Positions 1-10,246 of a stretch of DNA of 44,303 bases are shown one piece after another; within the stretch, counting starts at the first letter, position 1; every line of letters begins with the position of its first letter. The DNA comes from Actinomycetota bacterium (GTDB lineage Bacteria; Actinomycetota; Actinomycetes; Nanopelagicales; Nanopelagicaceae). A program made the position numbers and the translations under genes. The notes under the pieces were generated by a model that saw only the letters and a list, made by a program, of their open reading frames with translations, was not told the DNA's origin and did no database searches. The DNA is taken from positions 1-44,303 of the forward strand of contig JAPLAY010000011.1 in assembly GCA_026393035.1 (NCBI GenBank). Reading direction: 5' to 3'.

Positions 1-2
1 AA

Positions 3-908
3 AAACCTGTGAGCGGAATCTTCGACATCGGTGGACCGGCAGTCCTTTCATATGCCGACATGATGCAAATGTTTGCCAAAATTTCTGGCCTTCGTCGACG
101 CTGGATTATTAAAGTTCCAGTTCTTTCGCCAGCACTTTCTAGTTTATGGATTGGTTTTGTTACACCAGTCCCAACCTCACTTGCTAGACCACTTGTTCAT
201 TCATTAATTAGTGAAGTTGTTGCGGATCCAAATAAAAGTATTGCAGGATTAATTCCGCCACCTCCCGAAGGCTTACTACAAGTAGATCAAGCAATTGAAC
301 TCGCACTTTCACTTACAACTCAGAACCAAGTTGAATCTCGTTGGTCAGATGCAACACAACCAACTGCGCCTTGGCAGAAAGCACAGAGCGATCCAGATTG
401 GGCAGGTGAAACGATTTATCGCGATCACCGCGAAAAAATTGTTGAGACATCAGCCAAGAATTTATGGAAGAGCGTTGAACAAATCGGTGGCCAGCATGGT
501 TGGTACGGCGCAGATTTTCTTTGGTGGGCACGTGGAGTTGCTGATCGAGCATTTGGTGGCGTTGGACTTCGTCGCGGCCGTCGCAATCCAGATACTTTAC
601 GAATTGGCGATAGTTTAGATTTTTGGCGGGTAGAGAACTTAGTATCTGGCGTTACATTAAAACTTTATGCTGAAATGATTCTTCCTGGAAAAGCTTGGCT
701 TGAATTTACAATTGAAGAGGTTGAAGTTGGTGGGAAAAAAATGCGAAAGATTTCCCAAGATGCGACATTTTCACCACGCGGCCTTGGTGGCCAACTTTAT
801 TGGTTTGCAGTTTCGCCATTCCATGTCTTGATTTTCCCAAGAATGCTTATGAATTTGGTCCGAAGTTCTAATCGAAAAGATTATGCAGATTCCCAAATTA
901 AAGGGTAA
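3..908 (+). CDS. NAD(P)-binding oxidoreductase with C-terminal DUF2867 domain (5' end outside window)
   Basis: This is the C-terminal part of an actinobacterial SDR/epimerase-like protein (YbjT-type) carrying a DUF2867 domain. The frame is open from the window edge, so the GTG at 9 is probably internal. The first ~95 visible residues, starting FDIGGP and including the SYADMM stretch, look like the end of an NAD(P)-binding epimerase fold. The following ~190 residues, rich in Trp and Gly (WYGADFLWWARG, then LRIGDSLDFWRVE), match my recollection of DUF2867, a START-like fold. The ending SNRKDYADSQIKG is hydrophilic. Substrate and reaction are unknown. It is the only member of its transcription unit visible here; the next gene starts 52 bp downstream with its own -10 element. 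Family assignment is fairly sure, function is not. Confidence 0.75.
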   Translation, partial: KPVSGIFDIGGPAVLSYADMMQMFAKISGLRRRWIIKVPVLSPALSSLWIGFVTPVPTSLARPLVHSLISEVVADPNKSIAGLIPPPPEGLLQVDQAIELALSLTTQNQVESRWSDATQPTAPWQKAQSDPDWAGETIYRDHREKIVETSAKNLWKSVEQIGGQHGWYGADFLWWARGVADRAFGGVGLRRGRRNPDTLRIGDSLDFWRVENLVSGVTLKLYAEMILPGKAWLEFTIEEVEVGGKKMRKISQDATFSPRGLGGQLYWFAVSPFHVLIFPRMLMNLVRSSNRKDYADSQIKG

Positions 909-948
909 ATATTTTCGCTAAATCCAAGAAATTGTCAGTCCCTTCTCC

Positions 949-954
949 TATAAT
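949..954 (+). promoter_or_regulatory. -10 hexamer for leaderless transcription of the DUF3263 gene
   Basis: A perfect TATAAT lies 12 to 7 nt before the ATG at 961, with no Shine-Dalgarno sequence between. Transcription starting about 7 nt after the hexamer would begin at the A of the start codon. No good -35 box is visible at 17 bp. Confidence 0.6.
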
Positions 955-960
955 TCTGGA

Positions 961-1227
961 ATGGAAAACTTAGAGATCGCATCGCAGTTATCAGCGACAT
1001 CTCTGACCGAGCTAGAAACCAAGATCTTGGATTTCGAAGCCCAGTGGTGGAAATTTGCGGGCGCCAAAGAGAGTGCGATCAAAGAGCTTTTCGACATGAC
1101 GCCACCTGCTTATTACCAACTTCTCAATAACTTGATCGATCGCGACGATGCGCTACTTGCATCACCAATGCTCGTAAAGCGCCTTCGCCGTCTGCGCGAA
1201 GCTCGCACAAACGCCCGCTCGCTTTAG
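961..1227 (+). CDS. DUF3263 domain protein (small HTH-like actinobacterial protein)
   Basis: An 88-residue basic protein of the actinobacteria-specific DUF3263 family. The family signature is visible in the central part (ILDFEAQWWKFAGAKE, then PAYYQLLNNLIDR) and in the Arg-rich end (LVKRLRRLREAR). The helical pattern resembles a small helix-turn-helix or sigma-like fold, so DNA binding is plausible but not shown. The ATG at 961 has no Shine-Dalgarno sequence and sits 12 nt after the start of a perfect TATAAT, which points to leaderless translation. A GC-rich hairpin follows directly after the stop codon. In other actinobacteria relatives of this gene often lie near groEL, as here. There is no signal peptide or membrane segment. 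Confidence 0.8.
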   Translation: MENLEIASQLSATSLTELETKILDFEAQWWKFAGAKESAIKELFDMTPPAYYQLLNNLIDRDDALLASPMLVKRLRRLREARTNARSL

Positions 1228-1298
1228 GGGAATTTGGGGCGGCCCACCGCTCGCGCCGCAACAATCAGTTACTCGCCGGCGGGCACGCCCCAAATCCC
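1228..1298 (+). terminator. GC-rich long hairpin after the DUF3263 gene
   Basis: The 10-bp arm ATTTGGGGCG (1232-1241) pairs perfectly with CGCCCCAAAT (1286-1295). GGG/CCC extends the stem outside a bulged A. GCCC/GGGC (1242-1245/1281-1284) and CCG/CGG extend it inward, leaving a loop of about 27 nt. There is no T-run, so if it terminates it is not a classical U-tract terminator. The local GC content is clearly above that of the flanking genes. It separates the DUF3263 gene from the groEL promoter. Confidence 0.5.
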
Positions 1299-1341
1299 AA
1301 CACCGATTTGCCGAGGCTTCGCCCCTGCTCTAGATTTGGCA

Positions 1342-1368
1342 TTAGCACTCGGCAGGTTAGAGTGATAA
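1342..1368 (+). promoter_or_regulatory. CIRCE element (HrcA operator) of groEL
   Basis: TTAGCACTC (1342-1350), a 9-nt spacer, then GAGTGATAA (1360-1368). This is the canonical CIRCE inverted repeat TTAGCACTC-N9-GAGTGCTAA with a single change, C to A, in the right arm. HrcA binds CIRCE and represses heat-shock chaperonin genes. It lies 30 bp upstream of the groEL ATG. A plausible core promoter overlaps it: TTGGCA (1336-1341), 16 bp, TAGAGT (1358-1363). Confidence 0.92.
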
Positions 1369-3026
<1,658 letters not shown>

Positions 3027-3032
3027 TAAGAT
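3027..3032 (+). promoter_or_regulatory. -10 hexamer for leaderless transcription of the DUF3027 gene
   Basis: TAAGAT lies at -12 to -7 relative to the ATG at 3039, with no Shine-Dalgarno sequence between. This is the same spacing as at 949 and at several other genes in the window. Confidence 0.5.
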
Positions 3033-3038
3033 AGCCCA

Positions 3039-3743
3039 ATGAGTTCTGCAAAGATTGAAGATAAGTTCAACGCCCTTGAACTTGCGCGGGCTGCTGCGTT
3101 AGAAGATGCGCCAAAGCCAGAACAAGTTGGCGAATTAGTTTCAATTTCTTATGATGAAACTGCAGATTCTGATGAAGCTAGAATTGCAACTTATCTCTTT
3201 GAAGCATCACTTCCAGCATATGTTGGTTGGCGTTGGGCAGTAACAGTTGCGAAAGTTGAAGATTCAAGTTCAGCAACAATCTGCGATGTTGTTTTACTTC
3301 CAGGCGTGGAATCACTTCTTGCACCAGAATGGATTGCATATAAAGATCGTCTACTACCTGGCGATGTTGGCCCTGGCGATATCGTTCCAACTTCTGCAGA
3401 TGATGCACGTTTAGTTCCAGGTTATGCAGCTCTACCTGGCGATGAAGAATTAGATTTAGCGCAACACTTTGAATTCGGACTTGGTCGCGCACGAGTACTT
3501 TCAATAACTGGTCGCGATCTTGCAGCCCAACGTTGGTATGCCGGTGACCGCGGACCAAACAATCCAATTTCGCAACAAGCACCAAAGCCATGTAACTCTT
3601 GCGGTTTCTTTATTCCTATCGCAGGTTCGCTACGTTCGGCCTTCGGTGTCTGCGCAAATATCTTGTCGCCTGATGACGCTCGCGTCGTCTCGGTTGATCA
3701 CGGCTGCGGAGCGCACTCAGAGGCTCTCGTCGTCACCGATTAA
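3039..3743 (+). CDS. DUF3027 domain protein, probable zinc-binding
   Basis: A 234-residue protein of the actinobacterial DUF3027 family. The N-terminal half holds the conserved GWRWAVTVAKV stretch and the acidic PEWIAYKDRLLPGDVGPGD motif. The C-terminal part has a Cys/His cluster (CNSCGFF, then GVCAN, then VDHGCGAHSE) that could bind one metal ion. The protein is acidic, soluble and lacks a signal peptide. Function is unknown. It is followed by a cold-shock-domain gene, a pairing I recall from other actinobacteria, which hints at an RNA-related role but does not prove it. The start has no Shine-Dalgarno sequence and a TAAGAT hexamer at -12. Family assignment is confident; metal binding is inferred. 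Confidence 0.8.
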   Translation: MSSAKIEDKFNALELARAAALEDAPKPEQVGELVSISYDETADSDEARIATYLFEASLPAYVGWRWAVTVAKVEDSSSATICDVVLLPGVESLLAPEWIAYKDRLLPGDVGPGDIVPTSADDARLVPGYAALPGDEELDLAQHFEFGLGRARVLSITGRDLAAQRWYAGDRGPNNPISQQAPKPCNSCGFFIPIAGSLRSAFGVCANILSPDDARVVSVDHGCGAHSEALVVTD

Positions 3744-3777
3744 CCGCGCTTTACCTATTTAAGTTAAACTAACCCTC

Positions 3778-3805
3778 TTGTAAAAACGGCAAAACCAGAT
3801 GTAAT
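3778..3805 (+). promoter_or_regulatory. Candidate promoter of the cold-shock-domain gene
   Basis: TTGTAA (3778-3783), 16-bp spacer, TGTAAT (3800-3805). An AGGAG Shine-Dalgarno follows at 3811-3815, 7 nt before the ATG at 3823. The hexamers are close to the Shine-Dalgarno, so the leader would be short. Confidence 0.35.
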
Positions 3806-3822
3806 GAAAAAGGAGTTCCCCA

Positions 3823-4206
3823 ATGCCTCTAGGTCGTGTGAAGTGGTACAGCCTTGAAAAGGGTTTTGGATTTATTGAATCCGAAGAAGGAGCAGATGTT
3901 TATTTAGCATCTTCAGCTCTTCCTGCCGGTATTGCAACTGTTAAGCCAGGAACCAAACTTGAATTCGGAGTTATCGAAGGCAAAAAAGGTCCACAAGCAA
4001 TGACTGTTCGGTTAATTGATGAACCGGCATCTGTTGTTGCAAACAATCGTATTAATCATGACGATCTCGCAACGATGATTGAAGACACAATTAAGATTTT
4101 GGATAAGGTCGGAAACGGTCTTCGCCATGGTCGCCATCCATCAGGACCAGATGCAGAACGCTTAGCTAAAGTGCTTCGCGGTATTGCTGGGCAGTTCGAG
4201 AGCTAA
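3823..4206 (+). CDS. Cold-shock-domain protein with C-terminal extension
   Basis: A 127-residue protein. Residues 1-66 are a cold-shock domain: GRVKWYSLEKGFGFIE contains the RNP1-like KGFGFIE nucleic-acid-binding motif. The usual RNP2 motif (VFVHxSA) is replaced by VYLASSAL, so one aromatic is conservatively changed and the His is lost. Residues 67-127 are a helical extension absent from CspA-type proteins, ending in LRGIAGQF. Single-stranded RNA/DNA binding is likely but may be altered. A strong AGGAG at the right distance fixes the start. The gene ends 3 bp from the convergent DUF2530 gene. In actinobacteria this longer CSD protein is commonly found next to DUF3027, as here. It could be an RNA chaperone; its specific targets are unknown. 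Confidence 0.85.
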   Translation: MPLGRVKWYSLEKGFGFIESEEGADVYLASSALPAGIATVKPGTKLEFGVIEGKKGPQAMTVRLIDEPASVVANNRINHDDLATMIEDTIKILDKVGNGLRHGRHPSGPDAERLAKVLRGIAGQFES

Positions 4207-4209
4207 GTT

Positions 4210-4395
4210 TTACTTAACTTCGCGCTTTGCTCGTCTAATTGTGTAACGCAATCCAATAACACCTAAAGCAATTCCTGCTCCGCAAATCCATTTCGAATCT
4301 GCGCTGGCATCGATTCCGAAGGCCACGATTAGAGCGACAAACCAGAGCGCTATTCCAATGATTATTACGGTGATTGCACTGCGCAGATGAATCAT
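4210..4395 (-). CDS. Small membrane protein, DUF2530-like
   Basis: A 61-residue protein with two predicted membrane helices (about residues 7-27 and 37-52: ITVIIIGIALWFVALIVAFG and WICGAGIALGVIGLRYTIRR) and a basic C-terminus. The layout and the WxCGAGIALGxxGLRY pattern match actinobacterial DUF2530 proteins, which I also recall near DUF3027/cold-shock genes. The role is unknown. An AGGGG Shine-Dalgarno about 8 nt before the ATG at 4395 lies inside the preceding mini-ORF. It is the last gene of a leftward unit pdxH-serC-mini-ORF-DUF2530, and the gap to the mini-ORF is 4 nt. Topology is clear; the family name is a moderately confident recognition. Confidence 0.65.
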   Translation of the reverse strand: MIHLRSAITVIIIGIALWFVALIVAFGIDASADSKWICGAGIALGVIGLRYTIRRAKREVK

Positions 4396-4399
4396 GTGC

Positions 4400-4480
4400 T
4401 TAACCCCTAAAGATAACTACAAAGAGCGTCACGCTAAACAAGACTGCAAGTGTTACTAGTCTGCGAACCTTGTAGCTCAC
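4400..4480 (-). CDS. 26-residue single-helix membrane mini-protein (candidate)
   Basis: Between serC and the DUF2530 gene lies an open frame GTG...TAA encoding 26 residues. It starts MSYKVRRLV, continues with a hydrophobic run (LAVLFSVTLFVVIF) and ends RG. The arrangement, a basic N-terminus followed by one membrane helix, gives a clear inside-to-outside topology. It begins 6 nt after the serC stop and stops 4 nt before the DUF2530 ATG, so it fills the gap exactly as an operon gene would. The Shine-Dalgarno for DUF2530 lies in its 3' end. No strong Shine-Dalgarno precedes its GTG, so translation would depend on coupling to serC. I do not recognise a family, and with so short a frame chance cannot be excluded. 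Confidence 0.45.
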   Translation of the reverse strand: MSYKVRRLVTLAVLFSVTLFVVIFRG

Positions 4481-4486
4481 CGAAAC

Positions 4487-5617
<1,131 letters not shown>

Positions 5618-6283
5618 CTAAGGGTTGAGGCGTTTAACTCGCCAATCGGTTTTCTGTGAATCCGAACGCACGTATCGCAAGCGATCATGCAATCTGGAGT
5701 AGCGCCCTTGCCAAAACTCAATGCTCTCTGGTCGAACTAAATATCCGCCCCAATAATCTGGCCTTGGAACCGAAGTGCCTTGCGGATACTTCGCAGCGGT
5801 TTCGGCATATTTAGCTTCGAGAACTTCACGTGATTCCAATTCATCTGATTGAGCGCTTGCGATGGCACCGATCTGACTGCCCCACGGGCGGCTTGCAAAA
5901 TAACCATCGCTCGCTTGCGCGCTAACTTTTTCGGCGCTGCCAATAATTATTACTTGGCGCTCCATTGGGTACCACGGAAATAGAAGTGAAACTTTTGGGG
6001 TTTCAGATATAGCTTTCGCTTTGCGCGATAAATAATTTGTGAAGAATGTAAAGCCTTCCGTTGAAACGTCTTTCAATAACACGGTTCGCGAAACTGGTGT
6101 GCCATCTGTAATTGTTGAAAGCACCATCGCATTTGCTTCGACCACCATAATATTTTCAACTGCCTCGCCCAGCCATTTTTTGAATTGTTCGATTGGATCG
6201 GCAGCAAGGTCAGAATCGGCTAAGCCAGCCTGGCCATATGAAAGGCGCATCGCCCGAATGGACTCCTGATTGATTTCGCTCAT
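5618..6283 (-). CDS. pdxH: Pyridoxamine/pyridoxine 5'-phosphate oxidase
   Basis: An FMN enzyme that oxidises PNP or PMP to pyridoxal 5'-phosphate. I chose the ATG at 6283, giving 221 residues, because the family starts just before the conserved MRLSYGQAGL stretch. The longer frame to 6379 adds 32 residues with no family counterpart. Markers are AMVLSTITDGTPVSRTVLLK, GFTFFTNYLSRKA, the RQVIIIGSAE strand, SRPWGSQIGAIAS and the C-terminal PESIEFWQGRYSRLHDR. A TTAGAT lies at -12 from this ATG. It is the first gene of the leftward unit and is divergent from the citrate synthase gene, with 117 bp between the chosen starts. SerC, encoded next, uses its product as cofactor. Confidence 0.94.
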   Translation of the reverse strand: MSEINQESIRAMRLSYGQAGLADSDLAADPIEQFKKWLGEAVENIMVVEANAMVLSTITDGTPVSRTVLLKDVSTEGFTFFTNYLSRKAKAISETPKVSLLFPWYPMERQVIIIGSAEKVSAQASDGYFASRPWGSQIGAIASAQSDELESREVLEAKYAETAAKYPQGTSVPRPDYWGGYLVRPESIEFWQGRYSRLHDRLRYVRSDSQKTDWRVKRLNP

Positions 6284-6400
6284 GGTTGTATCTAACTTCA
6301 CTTTTGCCCCGCCTGCATCTTGCGGCGATACCAGCTTGCCGAGTTTGGCTTCACCCGTAAAAGTGTGGAGAATATGCATAACTAATTGAAGGAGCCCGTC

Positions 6401-7513
6401 GTGCCAGAAAGTTTCAAACCCGGTCTTGAAGGTGTAATTGCATTTGAATCTGAAATTGCCGAGCCGGATAAAGAAGGTAGCGCGCTTCGCTATCGCGGAG
6501 TAGATATTGAAGATCTAGTTGGCCGCGTAACTTTCGGAAACGTCTGGGGCTTATTGGTTGATAACGAATTTAACCCAGGACTTCCTGCAGCAGAACCATT
6601 CCCAATCCCAGTTCACTCTGGTGATGTGCGCGTTGATGTGCAATCTGCAATTGCAATGTTGGCACCAGCTTGGGGATTCAAACCACTTTTAGATACAACT
6701 GATGACGAAGCTCGTATTCAACTCGCCCGCACTTCGGTGATGGTTCTTTCATATGTTGCACAAGCAGCACGTGGAACCGCGCCAATGGTTCCGCAAGCAG
6801 AAGTTGATAAGGCGCACACTGTCGTCGAACGAATGATGATCAGATGGCGCGGTGAACCAGATCCACGTCACGTTCGCGCTGTTGATGCATATTTCGTATC
6901 GGCTGCAGAACATGGAATGAATGCATCTACATTTACAGCTCGCGTAATTGCATCTACTGGCGCAGATGTTGCAGCAGCAATCTCTGGCGCAATCGGTGCA
7001 ATGTCAGGACCGCTACATGGTGGCGCACCTGCTCGAGTTCTAAGCATGATTGAAGGCGTTGAAAAAACTGGTGATGCAGTTGCATATGTAAAGGGTGTTC
7101 TAGATCGTAAAGAACGCTTGATGGGATTTGGACACCGCGTTTATCGTGCCGAAGATCCACGTGCTCGCACACTTCGTCGAATTGCAAAAGAGCTAAATGC
7201 GCCACGTTATGAAGTTGCACTTGCACTTGAAAAGGCTGCACTTGCTGAACTCCACGAACGTCAACCAGATCGCGTTCTCGAAACTAACGTTGAGTTCTGG
7301 GCTGCAATCGTTCTAGATTTCGCAGAAATTCCAGCGCATATGTTTACCTCAATGTTTACAGCAGCTCGCACTGCGGGTTGGTCTGCACATATTCTGGAAC
7401 AAAAGCGCACCGGTCGAATCATTCGCCCATCAGCCCGTTACGTGGGTCCAGCACCGCGCAAGGTAAGTGAAGTTCAGGGCTGGGATGAGTCAGTCCACTC
7501 GCTCCACAACTAA
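6401..7513 (+). CDS. Citrate synthase (actinobacterial citrate synthase 2 type)
   Basis: Condenses acetyl-CoA and oxaloacetate to citrate, the entry reaction of the TCA cycle. The GTG at 6401 is chosen over the TTG at 6386 because AAGGAG (6389-6394) is spaced 6 nt before it and the protein then starts PESFKPGLEGVIAFES; the length is 370 residues. Domain markers are ALRYRGVDIEDLVGR near the N-terminus, MSGPLHGGAPARVL with an active-site His at about residue 206, and GFGHRVYRAEDPRAR with the second His at about 246. The late part PAHMFTSMFTAARTAGW precedes the catalytic-end ILEQKRTGRIIRPSARYVGP. Gene order pdxH/serC divergent to citrate synthase is also seen in streptomycetes (from memory). The 3' end overlaps the photolyase frame by 29 nt. 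Confidence 0.93.
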   Translation: MPESFKPGLEGVIAFESEIAEPDKEGSALRYRGVDIEDLVGRVTFGNVWGLLVDNEFNPGLPAAEPFPIPVHSGDVRVDVQSAIAMLAPAWGFKPLLDTTDDEARIQLARTSVMVLSYVAQAARGTAPMVPQAEVDKAHTVVERMMIRWRGEPDPRHVRAVDAYFVSAAEHGMNASTFTARVIASTGADVAAAISGAIGAMSGPLHGGAPARVLSMIEGVEKTGDAVAYVKGVLDRKERLMGFGHRVYRAEDPRARTLRRIAKELNAPRYEVALALEKAALAELHERQPDRVLETNVEFWAAIVLDFAEIPAHMFTSMFTAARTAGWSAHILEQKRTGRIIRPSARYVGPAPRKVSEVQGWDESVHSLHN

Positions 7514-8849
7514 ACGCAACATCTTCTGGTTCAGAAGAGATCTGCGTTTATCGGATAACCCTGCACTTATTGCTGCGCTAGAAAATTGCGATGAACTTAT
7601 TGCAGTTTTTATTCTCGATGAAAAGTTAATTAATCAGAGCGGAAGCAAACGCCTGGCCTACTTAGGTAATTCACTTCGAGCTTTAGATGAATCACTAGGC
7701 AATAAGTTGCATGTGATGGTCGGAGATCAAGTTGAGGTTCTGAACTCATTAATAAAAAGATATGACGCAAGTGAAGTGCACATCAGCCAAGAATTTGAAC
7801 CATATGGCGCCGCACGCGATTTGCGAGTTGAAGGTGCAGGAATTAATTTAGTCAGAACTGGAAGTCCATATGCGGTCGCACCTGGCCGAGTTCTAAAACC
7901 AAGTGATGCAACTCCGTATCGGGTTTACACCCCGTTCTATAAAGCCTGGTGTCTGCATGGTTGGCGCAAACCCGTCAACAAACCCACAAAAATAAATTTA
8001 GTTACTCCAGAAGCTGGTGATCGCAATTTCGTGGACTGGAAAGTTCCAGAAGGTTGTGAAATTCCAAAGGCTGGTGAAGTTGCTGCACTTGCAAGGTGGG
8101 AAGTATTTAAGAAGCAGGCTTTGGCTAGTTATGACACCGAGCGAAATAATGCCGGCGTAGATGGAACAAGTAAATTAAGTGCGCATCTCAAGTGGGGCGA
8201 AATTCATCCCCGCACGTTGCTCGCTGATCTTGGTTCTAGTAACGCACATGATGTTTACCGCAAAGAGATTGCATGGCGCGAATTTTATGCTGATGTGCTT
8301 TTTAACAATCCGCATACCGAGAACGATTATTACGCACCAAGATTTAAGAATATGAGATATGACAAGCCTGGCGAAAAGTTCAAAGCTTGGTGTGAAGGCA
8401 GAACCGGTTACCCATTTGTAGATGCCGCAATGCGTCAGATTGTTAAAGAGGGTTGGATGCACAATCGCACCCGAATGGTTGTTGCATCATTCCTAGTTAA
8501 GGATCTGCATTTGGAATGGCAACTTGGTGCCGACTTCTTTATGGAACACCTTGTTGATTTTGATGTTGCATCTAACTCACATGGTTGGCAGTGGACTGCG
8601 GGGTGCGGCACTGACGCCTCGCCTTATTACCGAGTATTTAATCCCATCGAACAAGGAAAACGTTTCGATGTGAATGGTGATTACATCCGTAAATATGTGC
8701 CAGAACTTGCACATTTAACTGCCGATCAAATTCATGAACCATGGGAATTCTTAGATAGTTATTCCAAGGGTTATGCCGAGCGCATCGTCAACCATGCAAC
8801 AGAGCGCATCGAATCACTTGCGCGTTTGGAAGAAATCAAACCTAATTAA
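7485..8849 (+). CDS. phrB: Class I deoxyribodipyrimidine photolyase
   Basis: A light-driven DNA repair flavoprotein that splits cyclobutane pyrimidine dimers using FADH-. It is 454 residues long from the ATG at 7485. An in-frame GTG at 7467 is possible, but homology only begins near IFWFRRDLRLSDNPAL. The N-terminal alpha/beta antenna domain spans about 1-130. The FAD/DNA domain contains IAWREFYADVLFNNP, TGYPFVDAAMRQ, MHNRTRMVVASFLVKDL and the signature WQWTAGCGTDASPYYR followed by FNPIEQGKRFD. The conserved Trp residues of the electron-transfer chain appear present. It overlaps the citrate synthase gene, suggesting co-transcription. Its 3' end overlaps the convergent GGDEF gene by 8 nt. A cryptochrome is possible in principle, but the active-site motifs fit CPD photolyase. 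Repair makes sense for a sunlit-water organism. Confidence 0.93.
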   Translation: MSQSTRSTTKRNIFWFRRDLRLSDNPALIAALENCDELIAVFILDEKLINQSGSKRLAYLGNSLRALDESLGNKLHVMVGDQVEVLNSLIKRYDASEVHISQEFEPYGAARDLRVEGAGINLVRTGSPYAVAPGRVLKPSDATPYRVYTPFYKAWCLHGWRKPVNKPTKINLVTPEAGDRNFVDWKVPEGCEIPKAGEVAALARWEVFKKQALASYDTERNNAGVDGTSKLSAHLKWGEIHPRTLLADLGSSNAHDVYRKEIAWREFYADVLFNNPHTENDYYAPRFKNMRYDKPGEKFKAWCEGRTGYPFVDAAMRQIVKEGWMHNRTRMVVASFLVKDLHLEWQLGADFFMEHLVDFDVASNSHGWQWTAGCGTDASPYYRVFNPIEQGKRFDVNGDYIRKYVPELAHLTADQIHEPWEFLDSYSKGYAERIVNHATERIESLARLEEIKPN

Positions 8850-10218
8850 TCGGTGCTTGCACATATCCGGCGCCACTTCGCTTTGCTTCATACATCGCGG
8901 TATCAGCTCGCTTCAGTAACGCTTCCTTTGTTGTAGTTGGCCCTTCAGTCGTAACACTTCCAATGCTTACACCAACTTTTACATCGCCAACTGAAAGCGT
9001 GAATGGATAAGTACAAGTCGCGCGCAATGCCAGCGCCACATCATTTCCGATATTACGTTCGCCATAAACGATTACCCCAAACTCGTCACCACCAAGTCGG
9101 GCTAGCAAAATGCCCTCGGCTAGAACTCTATTAAATCTAGTTGTTATCTGCTTCAACAATTGATCGCCAATTTCGTGGCCATAATTATCGTTCACTGCTT
9201 TGAACCCATCGAGATCGAGAAGAAGTAGCGTGCCATTCTTGCGTCTTAGTAATTCGAGCTCTGAAATAAACCTTCTTCGATTTGGTAATCCAGTTAATTC
9301 ATCAGTTCTAGCATGTTCGCGATCATCACTAATTAATTTGGCATCACGCAAGGCAATCGCCATTCGGATAAAAGCCAGCGAGATTGTCACGAAGGCGAGA
9401 ACCAGAACAAAGATTGGAAAGTAGTTTGCTCGCATCGCACCATAAGCAAGAATGCTTGCACTCAGAATTAGCGATGATGTAGTCGCCCAAGTATTTATGT
9501 GCGGTTCTTTGATCTCGGTTTCTCCACCATGAAACCAGAGCGCACTAGCAATTAACGCTAGGCCCAAAAGCCAACCATCATCAGTCAGCGCGGCAAATTC
9601 ATAACCAGATGTGGCAGATAGAAGAAGAAATAGCAGATCTGTTATGGCGAAGATTGCGACACCGGTGAACATAGTCAAACTACGCAAATTCCTATGTTGT
9701 AGAACAACTAGCGAAAGAGTTGCGGCCACAAGTATTAAATCTCCGATGGGATAAAGAATTGAGAGAAAGACTTCATACTTTGGGCCAGTAAAAGCAAGCA
9801 GGGCGGGTCGCAAAAGCAAGCTAGCAATTAAACTCGAAGTTCCAAGTGCGATAATTGCAGTATCTAAAATTTCGAGTGCAGAAATTTTCTTAGTTACAGC
9901 AAGAGCCCGAATAATTCCGAGAAAAACTAGGGGATAGAATGCGGTGTAACAAATATCAATAATTCGTTCAGATATTCCAAATTCATAAAAAGAGTTCCAA
10001 GTTGAGAAAGTTGAACCTAAGCCCCAGATAAATATTGCGAGAGTTATTGAATTGCGAGCAAGGCGATCATTTACTTTTGGCGATTTCCAAGCAACATATG
10101 CCGCCGCAAAGGCAATCAGATTAAAAATAATTAAATCGGGGACAATCGAAGGCAAATGAAAAGCCACCCGAATAATCAGGTGGCTAATCAATAAGAGAAA
10201 TACTCCTACTCTCGCCAT
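8842..10218 (-). CDS. Membrane-bound diguanylate cyclase (GGDEF)
   Basis: A 458-residue protein. The first ~285 residues form about 9-10 hydrophobic helices of an integral sensor region that I cannot assign to a named MASE-type domain. The C-terminal ~165 residues are a GGDEF domain beginning at DELTGLPNRRRFISELE, with the catalytic LARLGGDEFGVIVY (GGDEF at 376-380) intact, so c-di-GMP synthesis from two GTP is expected. The allosteric I-site RxxD five residues before GGDEF is not present (AEGI instead), so product inhibition by that route is unlikely. No EAL domain follows. A TACGCT hexamer lies at -12 from the ATG at 10218 with no Shine-Dalgarno. The gene converges on the photolyase with an 8-nt overlap. 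Confidence 0.92.
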   Translation of the reverse strand: MARVGVFLLLISHLIIRVAFHLPSIVPDLIIFNLIAFAAAYVAWKSPKVNDRLARNSITLAIFIWGLGSTFSTWNSFYEFGISERIIDICYTAFYPLVFLGIIRALAVTKKISALEILDTAIIALGTSSLIASLLLRPALLAFTGPKYEVFLSILYPIGDLILVAATLSLVVLQHRNLRSLTMFTGVAIFAITDLLFLLLSATSGYEFAALTDDGWLLGLALIASALWFHGGETEIKEPHINTWATTSSLILSASILAYGAMRANYFPIFVLVLAFVTISLAFIRMAIALRDAKLISDDREHARTDELTGLPNRRRFISELELLRRKNGTLLLLDLDGFKAVNDNYGHEIGDQLLKQITTRFNRVLAEGILLARLGGDEFGVIVYGERNIGNDVALALRATCTYPFTLSVGDVKVGVSIGSVTTEGPTTTKEALLKRADTAMYEAKRSGAGYVQAPIN

Positions 10219-10224
10219 TTAGCG

Positions 10225-10230
10225 AGCGTA
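10225..10230 (-). promoter_or_regulatory. -10 hexamer for leaderless transcription of the GGDEF gene
   Basis: Reading the minus strand, TACGCT lies at -12 to -7 from the ATG at 10218. No Shine-Dalgarno sequence separates them. It matches the TAnnnT pattern seen at other starts here. Confidence 0.35.
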
Positions 10231-10246
10231 GAGGTAAAACTAGGTC

